In this document: positions 22,701 through 35,101 of the stretch, piece after piece | Position numbering within the stretch: position 1 is the first letter of the stretch | Layout: every line of letters begins with the position of its first letter | Assembly: GCA_009763385.1 (NCBI GenBank) | Contig: CM019830.1 | Coordinates: 91,762,649-91,826,648 of the forward strand | DNA: 64,000 nucleotides | Direction: 5' to 3' | Source: Coix lacryma-jobi var. lacryma-jobi | Lineage: Eukaryota > Streptophyta > Magnoliopsida > Poales > Poaceae | Program-made: the position numbers and the translations under genes | The notes under the pieces: generated by a model | What the model saw: the letters and a program-made list of their open reading frames with translations, nothing else | What the model was told of the DNA's origin: nothing | Databases searched by the model: none

Positions 22701-24014
22701 GGCAATGGCGGAGCGGCGGCGCGGCAGCCCTACGGTGCGGCCTTGCCCGGCTATTCCAAGGCTCAACGGCGTGAGCATCAGCTCAAGCACTCCCTAAGCT
22801 ACCTCCCTAGGCTGCTATTGAGCCTCGCCGGCCTCGGCATTGCCCGGCGTCACGCTTGGCGGCGGTCCGCGACTGACATGGCGACGATACGGCTCTGTTC
22901 CGGCCAAAACAAAGCAAGAGAAGGGTCTCCATCTAGCCCTAAGCACCTACAGAGGTCGAGGAGGTGGGAACTGGGCTTGGTTTGAGATGGTTTGGCCGGA
23001 GATGGCCGGACCACACTTTGGTCACGGCGGCGGCCATGGCGAGAACCCGAGGATGGCATTCGACGTTCTGCCGGCTATAGAGGAGAAGAGGGGAAACCAA
23101 CCCTGGCTGATGAAAGAGGAGGTTAAGGTGGAGAGGTTGGCGAGAGGAATCGGGCGGCGGTGCGGTGAGAAGCGAGTAATCGCTCGCCGGAGTTCGGCGG
23201 GCGGCGGCGGCGCTTTGCACTGGAGAAGATGGAGTGGGGCGGAGCGAGCGAGAGAGTGAGCGAGAGAGAGGGCTTCTGGCTTGCGAGCGCGAGGCGGAGA
23301 GGGGGCAAAAGGGAATGACAGGCTCGGTGCATTGCACCTGGCCGGTTTTCATCGGGAGGGCTCCCGACCGGGCGCGGCGGCACCAGGAATCGGCGGCCAC
23401 GCGGCGAGCGTGCAGAGAGGGGGCAGCGCACGCGGGCGGTTTGGTCGGAATCCAGGGGCGGCGAGCGGCGGTTTGAACGGCCTGGCAGGCGGGCCTTCGG
23501 CGGCAGCGGCTGCGGTGGCGAGCAGCGGCAGCCAGCGGCGCGCGCGGGGAGGAAGAAGGGGGCTGACAGGTAGGCCCCACTGACCGGTTTAAACTAATGA
23601 GGTTTTGTTTAAAACTTTGATGCTCCATAACTCCCAAACTAAGCCGAATTAGGAAAAGGTCCTAAAAGCAAAGTTGCTTAGAATTTTGCAAGGAACAAAT
23701 CATCTTTAAGGCTCAAGTCCAAATTCTGCTTAGAAAAAGAATTTTACTTCTAATCTATTTTTCTAATGCAAGAAATCACATTTTAACAGCGTTTTCCAAG
23801 AAAGTGCTTTTAAGCAAAGTTGTTTCTCTCATCAAGATCTACAACTTTGTTTTAAGGCACTAGGTCAAAAACAGAAAGCAAAACATGGATTCACTAGAGA
23901 CTAAGCAAGGACTTAAACACTCATACAAACAAATGCACATGAAATGATGAGATGCTATGCTCATGCTATGTCAAATTATATATTTTAGGATTGCTTAACA
24001 CCTAGGGTGTTACA
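19757..24014 (-). repeat. 5' LTR of chromovirus T (4,258 bp)
   Basis: Bounded by TGTAACAG at 19757 (plus strand) and TGTTACA ending at 24014; on the element strand it begins TGTAACACCC and ends CTGTTACA. The region 22948-24014 pairs with the partial 3' LTR at 1-1047. It has a GC-rich stretch at 22400-23580. Short ORFs in it show no domain. Confidence 0.93.
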
Positions 24015-24320
24015 CTTGCGATCCTCTTCATCCAAGGCGATGGTGCAGAAGCCCTTGGAGGAGTTGCCGAAGAAGCAGAGTCCGTTGAAGCGATCTTCTG
24101 TCTTGTGCTCGGACCCGTCGTCGCTAGAGTCGCTGTCGGAGGACTTGTCTCTTTCACTCATGGTGGCGAAGAGAGCACGCTGACCAGCGTCGAAAGCCTT
24201 CTCCACATCCTCCCGGCGAAAGCTGTCCTTCTTCTTCTTCTTGGTCTTGTACTCCGGCTTGCCCTTGCGCCTGGAGTTGCGAGTCTTCCCGGAAGATTTC
24301 TTGTTGTTCTTGGGGAAGTT
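24015..24320 (-). pseudogene. gag: A2 gag fragment (basic linker to acidic region)
   Basis: Minus-strand frame reading NFPKNNKKSSGKTRNSRRKG, a Lys-rich block, RREDVEKAFDAGQRALFATM, a Ser/Asp stretch and NGLCFFGNSSKGFCTIALDEED. It is homologous to A1 gag at about 12900-12590. It is cut at 24015 by chromovirus T and at 24316-24320 by B2. Confidence 0.88.
24316..24320. other. TSD of B2, left copy (AAGTT)
   Basis: AAGTT directly before the B2 terminus at 24321; repeated at 39805-39809 after the other terminus. Confidence 0.9.
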
Positions 24321-26361
24321 TGAGGACCGAGAATGCAATAGCAAGGCGACCAGAGGGGGGGGGGGTGAATGGGAGCACAAAAATTTCTCTCAAAACTTTG
24401 GCCTTTTGTTCCCAAAATGAACCCCAAGAGCTTTGATCGAGACCGTGATGCCCATGACCCTTGGAAAAGGGTGGATGATCCCTAGGATCACAACGAGGTA
24501 CCACAAAGCAATAGCGAACCGAACGTCAAAAGCACCGACACAAGTTCGACCCTCAAAAATCAACTCCCGAACGTAGATAGACGGCTACGTCAAGAAATCC
24601 CCAAATACCTATGCTAACAAGTAGCAAGGATACCTAGAGAGGTTCCTTGATCAACTCTAGGGCCAAACGGAAAGTCCGGAAACCAAGCGAAGAAGTCGGG
24701 AGAGCAAACGCACTAAAACGCAACCTTCAGCAGGGTCCCGGACTGGTCGCCAGTACGGTCCCGGACTGTCCGGCTCAACCGCGGAGTATCCGCGGGGGGA
24801 TGGCGGACTGTCCGCCGGCAAAAACCCCAAAACAGCATAGTTGTTGAAAGTCCACTGCTCGGGCCCAGACTGTCCGCGCCCATCAACGGCAGACTGTCCG
24901 CCGGTCACCCGAGGCAAACGCAGTCAAGCCGCGCGACCACTGCTCGGTCGTAGCCCGACGCGCGGACTGTCCGCCGGTCAAACCGTGGACTGTCCGTGGA
25001 TGAATAGAGAGGGCGATTTCGGTCGCCCCTCACGAATCCTCTCAAACCCGAATCAAAACTCAATCCCACGTTCCCAAACTTGGAGAAGATAATCACGAGG
25101 TAGTTAGAAGACTATCCCCAAGAAATCATCCGCTCAAATCAACTCAAACACCGGGAAATCGAAAGGGGAGGAGTATGAACGAAAAAGCGCCACGAAAACG
25201 AAATCAAGCCGATCTAATTGTTCGTGAGGAGCTAGATGAATTCCTTCGGTGGAAATGATCTCCTCACTGTAAAGAACAAGTTGATTCAAACGGATTTCAC
25301 AAAGACGCAATAGAGAGGGAGATTGAGTGACGGGAAAATCACTGAGAAATGAAGAACGCGAAAAACACGAATGAAACGCGAATCAAGTCATCGATCTGCA
25401 ACCGTGTGGCTACCACACGCTACAACAGTGAGATTACAGTCTCACTTCCCCAAAATCTCCAGTACACAGAGGTATGGTTCTCTGCGGATCTCAGCTAGCT
25501 ACAGCAGGGGATTGGGAGAGCAGGAAACCCTAGAAGCAAAGAGCAAATGACTGAGATAGAATGGGAGGAGGGTGTCTCCCTCTACTTATCCTAATTCTAA
25601 TTCCTACTCTACCCCTCACTAATTACAGAGCGAACCAGCTAAACCCTAGGGTTATTCTGGACCAACTCGTGGTAGGTGGTGATCCGACGGCCATGCCCGC
25701 ACAACTGGTAGTGTTGCCTCGACGCAACCTCACCGATTGCCGCCACGTGCCGCCACCGCTCTGCTTGTCCTTTCCCGGACGTCGCACCCCCTGTTTTGTG
25801 GCCCAAACCGGGAAACCAGCCTTCACAGCCAACCCCCGGTTTTGAGGCCCAAACCGGGAAACCAGCCGACCAGCACCTGAGTTTTGTGGCCCAAACTCAG
25901 CAAACCCGCAGCACCCAGGTTTTGAGGCCCAAACCTGGAAACCATCCTCAACTCGAGTTTTGTGGCCCAAACTCGGAAACCATCCGCGCCCAGGTTTTTA
26001 GGCCCAAACCTGGAAACCGTCCACTCGTTGGTTTTTCTGTGGCTCAACCACCAAACTGAGCCGTAGAAGGGATGCACCGCCCGTGCACCCCGTCCACCCG
26101 CAAGTCTTCGCTCATCGATGTCCCAGGCTGTCAGCCACAACAGCTGATCCTCAGGCCACCGGTCCCTCAGTCCAAGCCTCACGTCCACCCTTCGCCACTC
26201 TCGGTCCATCGGCACGGCACGTCTCTACTTGACCTTCACCTTGCCTTTGATCACTGTATCCGTGCTCGACACACGCACAACACAAGCCAAAGAACATGCG
26301 CATTATCCTAGTTGACAATCACTCATCACTCAGAGACTCGGCATACACCCATGTATCCGCA
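24321..26361 (-). repeat. 3' LTR of B2
   Basis: 2,041 bp by my boundaries; pairs with 33862-35101 plus 39020-39804. CGGAC dyads at about 24736-25000, U3 hairpins at 25788-26055. The left end reads TGAGGACCG where the partner reads TGAAGGACCG (one base lost). The PPT side is at 26362 (AAGGGGGAGAT on the element strand). Confidence 0.92.
25788..26055 (-). repeat. U3 stem-loop array (B2, 3' LTR)
   Basis: Seven units: CCTGTTTT-/CCGGG (mutated), CCCGGTTT/AAACCGGG, TGAGTTT/AAACTCA, CCAGGTTT/AAACCTGG, CGAGTTT/AAACTCG, CCAGGTTT/AAACCTGG, and a last unit with TGGTT/AACCA arms. Confidence 0.85.
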
Positions 26362-27986
26362 ATCTCCCCCTTGATGAGTGCATTGTCAACTACCAACACA
26401 AATCATAATGGAATGGAAGAAAGAAGGAAGAGGGAGAGAGAACTCGACCAAGTGACCCAAAAGCATAGCAAAGCCGAAGAAGGTCAAGTGGAAAGAGCAA
26501 GACAACTTGGTCGCCAAAGACATGGGCAACGGCTCGACGCGACCAAGCAAAGCAAAGCTAGCCCCCAAGAAGAGGTAGAACAGGCTCAACACCGCTAGCA
26601 AGAGAACTTGATACCAATTGAAGAATCAACTGAAAATCAAGCAAAACAGAGCTAGCCCTCAAGAAGAGGCAAAACGGGCTCAACACCGCTACCAAGGAAG
26701 CTCGAATACCAACTGTTACCAACTCAAAAACCAAAAGAGTTCGATACCAATTGAAGAGCTGAAAAGCCAATTGAAAAGCTGAAAATGTTTGCTAGTCCCT
26801 CAAGAAAGAGGCAAAGTCCCTCAAGAAAGAGGCAAAGGCTCAACACAACTAGCAAACTCCCCCTCAAATAGTGCACACAACCCAGGGAACACATGATTTG
26901 TCAATGTTTTCTCCCCCTTAGTTGAAAATGCACCATCAAGCAAATGTGCACAAGCACACCATTTTCTCCCCCTTGACAGAAAATCTCCCTTCAAAGATGC
27001 ATATGAGTTAAAATGCAAGTTAGCAGCTTCAGGAATATAATCAAGAGAGTGCAAAAATGCTCTACACAGTTTTGTTCTGATCACTCAACAACATCCATAA
27101 GAAGCTAGCAAAGGCTCAAACTGATCATCAGATACGAAATATGAACATGAGAGCAACAAGAGCAGTTTTTTTAGCCAAAAAGGTGTTCACCATCAAAATA
27201 GCACGAGACATGTATAGACAGGAAGTCAAACAAGTGCTAAACATGTATACAAGGTGAACTACCCCTAGCACAGTTCAATCATCATGCTATAGAATGAAAC
27301 ATAGACTTGTGTATCCAAATTTTATCGGAGTTGCAGCGGTTAAATTACACAAGTTTAGATTTCATCATGTGATTGCGAGAGGTTGAAAACTTGTCATTTC
27401 CTAACTTTTCAACTGTGCGAAGCCTATGCAGAAGCAATCAGAAGCTTAAAGCAACAGTTTCGGTCATACACTACACAGCTCAAGTTTAACTCAAAGTGCA
27501 ATCAGAAACAGTCTCGAAACAGTGATGTGGTGACAAGCAATCCCATCTCGATCTTTCCAATTCACTTAACTTGGTTCAGATTTTTAAAGCATAATATGAA
27601 CATACCAAGCAAGTGGATGACTCAGAACTAGAGACCTAGCAACCTAGCATATATGGAAAGCACGAGTGAGCTTTACACATCCTACACATGCTAGTTGCAC
27701 ATCTCAATGGTGAACATTTTCAGATTTTAGGTTTATTAAGCAGTTTCACCATTCAAAAATAGCTCAGCTCATAGCATGTATTAATGATCAGAAAGAGCAT
27801 AAGCTACTAGCATCATCATAAGCATCGGAGCATACTAAACAGAGCATAATTCCATTCTAAAGATTATATACATGAAGCTCAGAATGTAATAGCGTATGCT
27901 GAAATGCAAAAGACTAAACTGAAGGAAAACAAAACAAACGAGAAAATAGTCAGTCTATGATACAAGTACCAAAATGTTTCCCCCAT
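26362..27986 (-). other. B2 non-coding tract between pol and 3' LTR, with hairpin array
   Basis: No supported ORF. Hairpin arms: 26506-26514/26539-26547 (CTTGGTCGC/GCGACCAAG), 26557-26562/26594-26599 (GCTAGC/GCTAGC), a degenerate one at about 26650-26695, and 26788-26796/26848-26856 (TTTGCTAGT/ACTAGCAAA, with an internal 24-base duplication in its loop). GATACCAATTGAAG, identical to the PBS/LTR junction, occurs at 26610-26623 and 26743-26756. Several PPT-like purine runs lie at about 26860-26985. Confidence 0.82.
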
Positions 27987-30900
27987 CTAAAAGGGGAAAC
28001 ACACACCAAGCTCACCTCTCAACCTAGCAAAAGTTGATTGGTCCAAAGGCTTGGTGAAAATATCAGCCAACTGATGATGAGTATCGATATAGCGAAGGTC
28101 GATATCACCCTTCTCATAGTGGTCTTGCAGAAAATGAAAGTGCACATCAATGTGTTTGGTCTTAGAGTGCAGCACGGGGTTCTTAGCAACGCTAATAGCA
28201 CTCGTGCTGTCACAAAGCAAAGGAACGCGAGAAAAGCTCAGACCAAAATCACGCAAAGTGGCCATCATCCACAACAACTGGGAATAGCAGCTAGCCACAG
28301 CAACATACTCAGCCTCCGTGATAGACTGGGCGACACTAGACTGCTTGCGAGAATACCACGATACAAGAGAAGAACCAATAAACTGACAAGTCCCAGAAGT
28401 GGACTTGCGCTCAATGCGGCAACAAGCAAAATCGGCATCGGAATAACCACAAAGGGAGACGGTGGAGGAAGCAGAATACCAAATCCCAAACTCAGGAGTG
28501 AAGCATAAGTACCTCATAATGCGCTTGACCGCCTGACGGTGAGAGGTGCGCGACGAAGACTGAAATCACGCGCAGAGACACACCGCGAACTGAATGTCCG
28601 GGCGTGTCGCCGTCAGGTACAGCAGCGACCCAATCATACTCCGGTACTCCTTCTAGTCCACTGCTTCTCCCTCTTTGTCCGCATCCAGGGCCGTTGTGGT
28701 CGACATGGGTGTTGGAAGAGGCTTGGCCTCACCCATATCGAATTGCTTCAAGATATCCTTGGTATACTTACCCTGGTGCACAAACGTTCCCTCTCGAGAT
28801 TGCTTGATTTGCAATCCGAGGAAAAACGTCAACTCGCCCATCATGCTCATCTCAAATTCCCTGCTCATAGTATCTGCAAACATGGCAACCAAAGCCTGAG
28901 AAGAACCACCGAAAATGATATCATCCACGTAAATTTGGACCAAGAGAGTGTCACTGCCTTGCTTGAGGAGAAAGAGCGTTTTATCCACACATCCCATTTT
29001 AAAATCCTTAGCAAGCAAAAAGGTTTTCAACCTATCATACCTGGCTCTAGGGGCTTGTTTCAAACCATATAAAGCTTTGTGGAGTTTGAAAATGTGGTTC
29101 GGAAACTTGGGATTTTCAAAACCGGGGGATTGTCTCACATATACTTCCTCTTCTATGTAGCCGTTTAAAAAGGCACTCTTGACATCCATTTGAAATAGTT
29201 TGAAACCTTTGGATGCAGCAAAAACCAAGAGTATCCTAATAGCCTCCAAACGAGCTACAGGAGCAAAAGTCTCCTCATAGTCTATTCCCTCCTTCTGACT
29301 ATACCCCTGGGCTACAAGTCTGGCCTTGTTTCTCACAACATGGCCATCCTCTCCTTGTTTGTTTTTGAAAACCCATTTTGTCCCAATTGGGTGACACTCA
29401 GAGGGAGGAGAAACTAGAACCCATACCCGATTTCTTTCAAAATTTTCTAACTCCTCATGCATGGTATTGACCCAATCTGGATCCGTCAAAGCGTGTCCAA
29501 CATCTCGGGGTTCAAAATCAGCAACAAATGCAGAATGAGCAAAGTGAGAGATATGTTGTGACCTTGACCGAGTGACGCGTTCGCCGATGCTGCCGATCAT
29601 CTGTCGAGGCGGGTGTTGGCGCTGAATGTGGCGTGGCGCCTCCCGAGCCGAAGTGGCCTCCCCCTCAACAGCAGCTGGTGCCTCCTCGGGTACAAAAGGT
29701 ACCGCTCGAGGTGGCGGATCCCACGGCCCCCAAGTCGAAGAAGAGGGGTCAGGGCCGTGAGTCGTAGTGGAAGCCGCTCTTTGCGGCACAACAGGTGGAG
29801 GAAGTGCCGGGTCATCCATCCCTTCAGCACCTTCTTCTTCATCATCGAAAAGAGGCTCGCCAACCTCATGATCACCTGCACGCTCAAAATGAGAAGAGGG
29901 ACAAACCATGGTCTCATCGAAGGTGACATCTGATGTCTCCATGACTCGGTTAGTACACGATAGGCTCGAGTGTTAGTGCCATAACCCAAAAATACACCGT
30001 CAGAAGAACGAGACTCAAACTTGTCCAAGTTTCCCTTTTTGAGTATAAAACAATGGCAACCGAAGACTCTAAAATAACTCACTTTGGGCTGTTTTCCAAA
30101 ACGCAACTCATAAGAAGTCTTTTTCAAGAAAGCTCAAAGAAAAATGCGATTGGAAATGTAGCATGCAGTGCTCATAGCTTTGGCCCAATATCGCCTAGGA
30201 GTCCTATGCTCATCGAGCATCGTCCTGGCCATCTCTACAAGGGTCCGATTCTTCCTTTCTACAACACCATTCTGAGGCGGTGTGTAGGGAGAAGAAAACT
30301 GATGCTCTAAACCCAAGGAGTTACAAAACATCTCAAAATCTGAATTCTTGAATTCGGAACCATTATCACTCCTAATAGCTCGCATCGAGTTCAAAGGGAA
30401 CTCGTTCTGAAGACGGAAAATTAGATTGCGAGCAAAGGAGAAGGTCTCAGTTTTCTCAGCTAAAAAGAAAACCCACGAATATCTCGAAAAGTCGTCAACA
30501 ACAACAAGCACATATCACTTCCCCCAACCGAGCTCACCCGAGCCGGACGAACAAGGTCCATGTGCAAAAGCTCACTAGGGCGCTTGGTCATGACCTGAGT
30601 CACTGGATGGTGGGGAGCGGCAACCATCTTCCCATGTCTACAAGAATGGCAAACAAGATCCTTCTCCATGGATAACTTGGGCAATCCTCGGATTAGGCCA
30701 AGTGAACTAAGTCTTGCGAGCAAGTTGAAGTTCAAATGTCCTAGTCTCCTATGCCACTTCCAAAGATTAGAGGAGGAAGGTCCAGCCAAAAGACAACGAG
30801 AAACTCCAAACGACTCCGAGAAATCCGCACGAAAGACTTTCCCAAAGGGCGAAATCCCACAAACGAGATTGCCCTGAGGATCCAAAATACGACTGAGATT

Positions 30901-31173
30901 CGGCTTAAAACGAATCTCATAGTCGTCATCAAAGAGTTGCGAAACAGAAAGAAGGTTAAAATGCAAGTTAGAAAGAAGAGCAACATCGCGCAACACAAAG
31001 TGCTCATTAACTCGCACCGACCCACGAGACAACACTCTACCTTTGCTATTGTCGTTGAAGGTGATAAACTCCTTTCCGGCGACCGGACTAAGACTGGATA
31101 ACCACTTGGCGTTTCCGGTCATGTGCCTCGAACAACCGGAATCCACCAACCAAATGTTCTCCCATCGTTTTAC
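27987..31173 (-). pseudogene. pol: B2 pol (PR-IN-RT-RH), decayed
   Basis: Protease DSGCSRHMTG near 31140; pre-integrase HHCC region; integrase core split by a frameshift near 30510. A TGA near 30134 precedes the KKTSYELRFG block, and a further frameshift lies near 29945. RT and RNase H then follow in one frame, 29942-27987, with YVDD near 28925. TAG at 28653-28655 (DXKEY block) and a TGA near 28560 interrupt RT-RH. The end is GELGVCFPF then TAG at 27987-27989. The pol frame opens at 31173 directly after an in-frame TAG (31174-31176), with no AUG upstream of the protease. Confidence 0.9.
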
Positions 31174-33798
31174 CTACATAAATAAAAAGACATAGGGTGA
31201 GCATACGGTCCAACACTGGGGTTAGTGAAATAGGGAGAATACCATTGTTGGGCCGGCTGCTCAAAAGAACGATTAGCAGAAAAACCATTCTTATCACGCC
31301 TATGGGAAGAGCGATCACCACGTAGAGGAAAACGTGGTCCGCTAAGGGAGGAGCGTCCATCGCAATACTCAAAACGCGGTGGGGGGAAAACGCTCAACAA
31401 CAAAGCCACCGCCATGGGGTCCATAGCCTACAACTGCAGGCTCCCGCCGGGCACGTCCTCTCCGCTGCCTAGGCCTAGGAACTTGAGGTTCTGGACCTCT
31501 AGGCCTACCAGCATGCCTCTGAACATTCGGCACATGTACATCATGGAAAGGATGGTACATGTCTGTGTTGTTCATCTCCTTTGCACGGCGTGCCTCTCTC
31601 TTGCGCCGAAAGCAGAACTCACTCAAGTGACCATCTCTCCGACAGTGCTCACAGTGGTACCTCACCGCTCTCATAGGGGGTTGTTGGTACTCACGGTAGT
31701 GGGTGTGGATCACTTTGCCCTTCTGTGGCATAAGCTCCTCCTGGATGGGTGGCATGGTGTCCAGCTTGTTCTTGAGGTGGTTTGGTTTGGGAGCCCATGA
31801 TTGTTTCTTGGGTGGAGCTCTCAGAGGCTCAACAAAGACCCCATCCTTGGTGTTAGGCTTGAGAGGCTCTTTGGGTGGAATTTTGGTAAGCTTGGGAGTA
31901 GTGGTGGAGTTGGGCTTCTCACATGGGTTAAGACCACTCGACTCTCCAATCTTCCCAAAAGACGAAACATCAACACCCGGAGCAAAACCTACACCTGGAC
32001 ATCCAGCAGCTCGCTTGAATTGGGAGATCATCATCCCGAGCTGTGGCTCACCGCTAGACACCCATGACAAGATGGTCCGAAGGTATGTGTTTTCCTCCTC
32101 GGTTTGCATCTTGTCATGCTTCACATTAGCGATCTCCATCTCCAAACCTTCGCAAAGACCACACCTAGCCACACATGTGCTACCTGAGTTGGCCTCTTCA
32201 AGAGACACAATCTTGGCATTCTTCTTTGCCAACTCAGATTGCAAGCCCGCACAGGACTTGCACGCACCCAACAGCGAGGATCTAGCCTTCAGCTCATCCA
32301 CCTCTCCTACCAACATAGCATACTTACTTCTCAAAGTGAGAAGGTCAGTCATGTGTGTGGAGCACATCTCACACTCCTCCTCCTTGGTAACAACTACGGT
32401 GGACTTGACAGATTCAAGTTCCTCCAATGTATCCTCCCACTTCTGCCTAAACTCCTTGCGCTCTCTAGCAGCACGCCTAAGCAACTTATCCTGACTAAGG
32501 AGCGCGGCAGTAAGCTTCTCGACCTCAGCAGAAAGCTCGTCAGGGGTCAGAGATACCTGGGAGGTGTCATTGTCGTCGTTCCGAGGGGTGTCCTCCAGCT
32601 CGCCGTTGACCTCCTTGCCGAGGGCCATGGTGCAGAAGCCGTCGTCGTCGGCGAAGAAGCAGAGGCTGTTCAGCTTGTCCTCGATCCTCTTCTTCTTCTC
32701 GGACTCATCGTCGCTTGAGGAAGCGGAGTCGTCATCCGAGTCGTCGACGTCGCTGAGCGTGGCGAAGAATGCTCGCTGCTCCGCCTGGGCCTTCTCCAAG
32801 TACTTCGTCTTGATGTACTCTTTGTCGAAGCCGCCCTTCCGCTTGTGCTTCGTGGGGACGTACTTCTCCTTGCGCTTGCTGGAGTCGTACTTGTGCCCAT
32901 GATCCGCCTTGCCGAAGGTCTGCTTGTTTTTCTTCGAGCAATTGGCGATGAAGTGGTTGGGGTCGCCGCACTCGAAACATCCCGAGCGTCCTCCTCCGCG
33001 GCGATGGTTCATGCGGTTGTTGTGAAACTGCGAGAACCGGTTGGCGAGCAATGCCAACTCGTCATCCCCCATGAACTCCAGCTGCTCCTCTATGACAGAA
33101 AGAAGAGAAGAGAGTGCAAAACCTCTAGAGGGGTTAGTAGAAGAGCCAGAAACCAAAGCCATCGACGGGCCAGAAGGATTTTCATAAGAAGCCCTCGCCA
33201 TGGCGTCAATCTCACTGGACTTGAGCTTACTGAAGAGCTCGTCGTACGTGAGGGTCTCATAGTTAGGCGATTCGATGATCGCCTGAAACTTGGAATCCCA
33301 CACCGATCGATCAAGAGTATGCAAAAGCCTCAAAGCTCTCTCATGATCATCGAAAGGCAACAGCTCCTTGTTAGCCCTCATCCTGTTGACAATCACCTGA
33401 AAGTGAGCGAATAAACTTTCTATGCTCTCGCCAGGCATATGTCGAAAGTTCTCATACTCTCGCTTGAACGACTCGTAGAGACGGGTTTTGACTTGAGAGG
33501 TTCCCTCATGGAAACGCATGAGGGTAGCCCAAATCTCCCGAGCCATAGCGAGGTGAGAAACGCGATCAAACTCAGACATGCTCAAACATGAGAAAAGAGC
33601 ATTACGGGCTCGGCTATTGGCATCGTGCTCATCGATCTGACGCTGAGTGACACGAGCAGCCAAGACCACGTAATCGGCAGAGTTGCAAATATCCCAAATG
33701 GAAGCACCAATACTCTGCAGATAGGCCGACATACATATCTTCCAATACGCATAATTCGTCCCATCAAAGAACGACGGTTTGCCCATGCCATGATCCAT
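31170..33798 (-). pseudogene. gag: B2 gag, one frameshift near the C-terminus
   Basis: ATG 33798 (MDHGMGKPSFFDGTNYAYWK). Open for 809 codons to about 31369; the C-terminus continues in another frame 31424-31170, ending PMSFYLCR. Knuckle 1 CFECGDPDHFIANC at about 32975; CxxC motifs CEMC, CKSC and CGLC with heptad-like spacers; knuckle 2 CEHCRRDGHLSEFC at about 31640. Otherwise well preserved and closely related to Y gag. Confidence 0.92.
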
Positions 33799-33847
33799 GT
33801 CGCCTTCTGTGGATCTGGAACTGGCTAAGGTGGAAGATCCTTAACTC

Positions 33848-33859
33848 GCTCTGATACCA
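33848..33859 (-). other. Primer-binding site of B2
   Basis: TGGTATCAGAGC on the minus strand, a full 12-base match to the initiator Met tRNA 3' end, two bases from the LTR. Confidence 0.92.
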
Positions 33860-35101
33860 ATTGAAGGACCGAGAATGCAATAGCAAGGCGACCAGACGGG
33901 GGTGAATGGGAGCACAAAAATTTCTCTCGAAACTTAGGCCTTTTGTTCCCAAAATCAACCCCAAGAGCTTCGATCGAAACCGTGATGCCCACGACCCTTG
34001 GAAGAGGGTGGATGATCCCTAGGATCACAGCGAGGCACCACAAAGCAATAGCGAACCGAACGTCAAAAGCACTGACACAAGTTCGACCCTCAAAAATCAT
34101 GTCCTGAACGTAGATAGACGGCTACGTCAAGAAATCCCCAAATACCTATGCTAACAAGTAGCAAAGATACCTAGAGAGGTTCCTTGATCAACTCTAGGGC
34201 CAAACGGAAAGTCCGGAAACCAAGCGAAGAAGTCGGGAGAGCAAACACACTAAAACGCAACCTTTAGCAGGGTCCCGGACTGTCTGCCAATACTGTCCCG
34301 GACCGTCCGGCTCAACCGCGGACTGTCCGCGGGGGGATGGCGGACTGTCCGCCGGCAAAAACCCCGAAACAACACAGTTGCTCGGGCCCGGACTGTCCGC
34401 GCCTATCAACGGCGGACTGTCCGCCGGTCACCCGAGGCAAACGCAGTCAAGCCGCGCGACCACTGCTCGGTCAAAGCCCGACGCGCGGACGGTCTGCCGG
34501 TCAAACCGCGGACTGTCCGCGGATGAACAAAGAGGGCAATTTCGGTTGCCCCTCTCACGAATCCTCTGAAACCGAAATCAAAACTCAGTCCCACGTTCCC
34601 AAACTTGGAGAAGATGATCACGAGGTAGTTAGAAGACTATCCCCAAGAAATCATCCGCTCAAATCAACTCAAACACCGGGAAATCGAAAGGGGAGGATTA
34701 TGAACGAAAAAGCGCCACGAAAACTAAATCAACCCAATCTACTTGTTCGTGAGGAGCTAGATGAATTCCTTCATTGGAAATGATCTCCTCACTATAAAGA
34801 ACAAGTTGATTCAAACGGATTTTGCAAAGACGCAATAGAGAGGGAGATCGAGTGACGGGAAAATCACGGAGAAACGAAGAACGCGAAGAACACGAACGAA
34901 ACGCGAATCAAATCATCGATCTGCAACCGTGTGGCTACCACACGCTACAACAGTGAGATTATGGTCTCACTTCCTCAAAATCTCCAGTACACAGAGGTAT
35001 GGTTCTCTGCGGATCTCAGCTAGCTACAACAGGGGATTGGGAGAGCAGGAAACCCTAGAAGCAAAGAGCAAATGACTGAGATAGAATGGGAGGAGGGTGT
35101 C

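Larger units (their letters stand above)
1..24014 (-). mobile_element. Element T: Tekay-type chromovirus (Ty3/gypsy), left end cut by window
   Basis: LTR retrotransposon read on the minus strand: 5' LTR 19757-24014, PBS, extra ORF 17928-18968, gag-PR 16028-17634, then after the nested A1 element RT-RH-IN 1071-3907, PPT and 3' LTR (1-1047, truncated). Both LTRs begin TGTAACACC on the minus strand. Assignment to the Tekay/Del chromovirus lineage rests on the domain order, the chromodomain-like integrase end and the 4.26-kb LTR. It is inserted in gag of A2: the right flank at 24015 continues A2 gag, while the left flank and its TSD lie outside the window. Several in-frame stops and one frameshift make it non-autonomous. 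Confidence 0.9.
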